Assembly: GCF_001939045.1 (NCBI RefSeq)
Contig: NZ_MKIM01000021.1
Coordinates: 1-64,000, forward strand
DNA from: Rhizobium oryziradicis
GTDB lineage: Bacteria > Pseudomonadota > Alphaproteobacteria > Rhizobiales > Rhizobiaceae
DNA: 64,000 nt
Direction: 5' to 3'
Shown here: one piece after another, positions 63,761-64,000 of the stretch
Layout: each line of letters opens with the position of its first letter
Numbering within the stretch: the stretch's first letter is position 1
Program-made: the position numbers and the translations under genes
Notes under the pieces: model-generated
What the model was told of the DNA's origin: nothing
Databases searched by the model: none
Seen by the model: the letters and a program-made list of their open reading frames with translations, nothing else

Positions 63761-64000
63761 TTAGATCCCGATTGCGTAGCCATCGCTGCGCGGATCATGA
63801 GCACCTTGCAGCCAGCCATTTTCACTGCGGCAAATAACCCCGGCCTGACCTGAAAGAGCGCTCAAAGCATCAATCGGCATCACATCATGCCCACGGGCGG
63901 CCAGAGCGGTGACGACATCGCCACCGACAGCATTCTCGATTTTCAGCGTGTCGCGGCTATCAGAAAAGGTTTTACCAAGCAAAAACCGTGGGGCTGAAAG
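63761..64000 (-). CDS. Gamma-glutamyltranspeptidase-family protein, C-terminal part
   Basis: The frame runs off the right edge of the window. The visible 79 residues end with GVICRSENGWLQGAHDPRSDGYAIGI; LQGAHDPRSDG is the conserved C-terminus of the Ntn-hydrolase gamma-glutamyltransferase family. Members hydrolyse or transfer gamma-glutamyl groups in the periplasm, and some are acylases. The catalytic Thr lies outside the window, so activity cannot be judged. It is upstream of and probably co-transcribed with the amidohydrolase. Confidence 0.88.
   Translation of the reverse strand, partial: LSAPRFLLGKTFSDSRDTLKIENAVGGDVVTALAARGHDVMPIDALSALSGQAGVICRSENGWLQGAHDPRSDGYAIGI

Overview
The window reads as chromosome or large-replicon DNA of an alphaproteobacterium, most likely a member of the Rhizobiaceae (Agrobacterium, Allorhizobium or Rhizobium type). 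This is inferred from the protein families, the many periplasmic-binding-protein ABC importers, a cobalamin-riboswitch-controlled class Ib ribonucleotide reductase, and small palindromic intergenic repeats of rhizobial style. No rRNA, tRNA or CRISPR was seen. Coding density is high and genes sit in short operons on both strands.

Region 1 (1-10.1 kb) is a set of small catabolic and regulatory genes. It holds an AcuI-type reductase, two convergent paralogous TetR regulators, and a MarR regulator with GGGTATATACCC palindromes before itself and before the next operon (MFS transporter, aldo/keto reductase, thiolase, fluoroacetate-dehalogenase-type hydrolase). An AraC regulator and an MFS exporter follow on the other strand.

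Region 2 (10.5-15.9 kb) is a cobalamin riboswitch followed by nrdHIEF and a YxjG/MetE-C-type methyltransferase gene. The arrangement suggests that B12 shuts off B12-independent enzymes.

Region 3 (16.0-43.2 kb) is the centrepiece and looks like an organosulfur-scavenging island. An eight-gene minus-strand operon (three luciferase-like monooxygenase family genes, M20 deacylase, GNAT acetyltransferase, fused permease-ATPase, two paralogous binding proteins) matches the gene content of the Bacillus subtilis ytm/yxe operons for S-substituted cysteine breakdown. Divergent from it lie a DszA/DmoA-type monooxygenase, two SfnB/DszC-type flavoenzymes and an aldo/keto reductase. Next come two ribose-type ABC importers, an orphan binding protein, an LVIVD-repeat protein and a MetY-type sulfhydrylase. 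Four promoter regions of this island carry TCTA-N9-TAGA (a fifth carries a variant), which suggests one LysR-type regulon whose regulator is not in the window.

Region 4 (43.2-50.7 kb) begins with decayed DNA: an internally deleted IS481-type transposase remnant and a frameshifted gene with a D-(x)n-QxK nuclease-like motif. A periplasmic molybdenum hydroxylase operon (2Fe-2S subunit, Mo subunit, cytochrome c, XdhC), a LysR regulator and an exported alpha/beta hydrolase follow.

Region 5 (50.7-64 kb) has a GntR-controlled sulfonate/nitrate-type ABC importer joined to an IlvD/Edd dehydratase and an RraA-like protein. A LysR-dabB-dabA inorganic-carbon uptake locus follows, bracketed by 23-bp inverted repeats. 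The window ends with an amidohydrolase and the C-terminus of a gamma-glutamyltranspeptidase.
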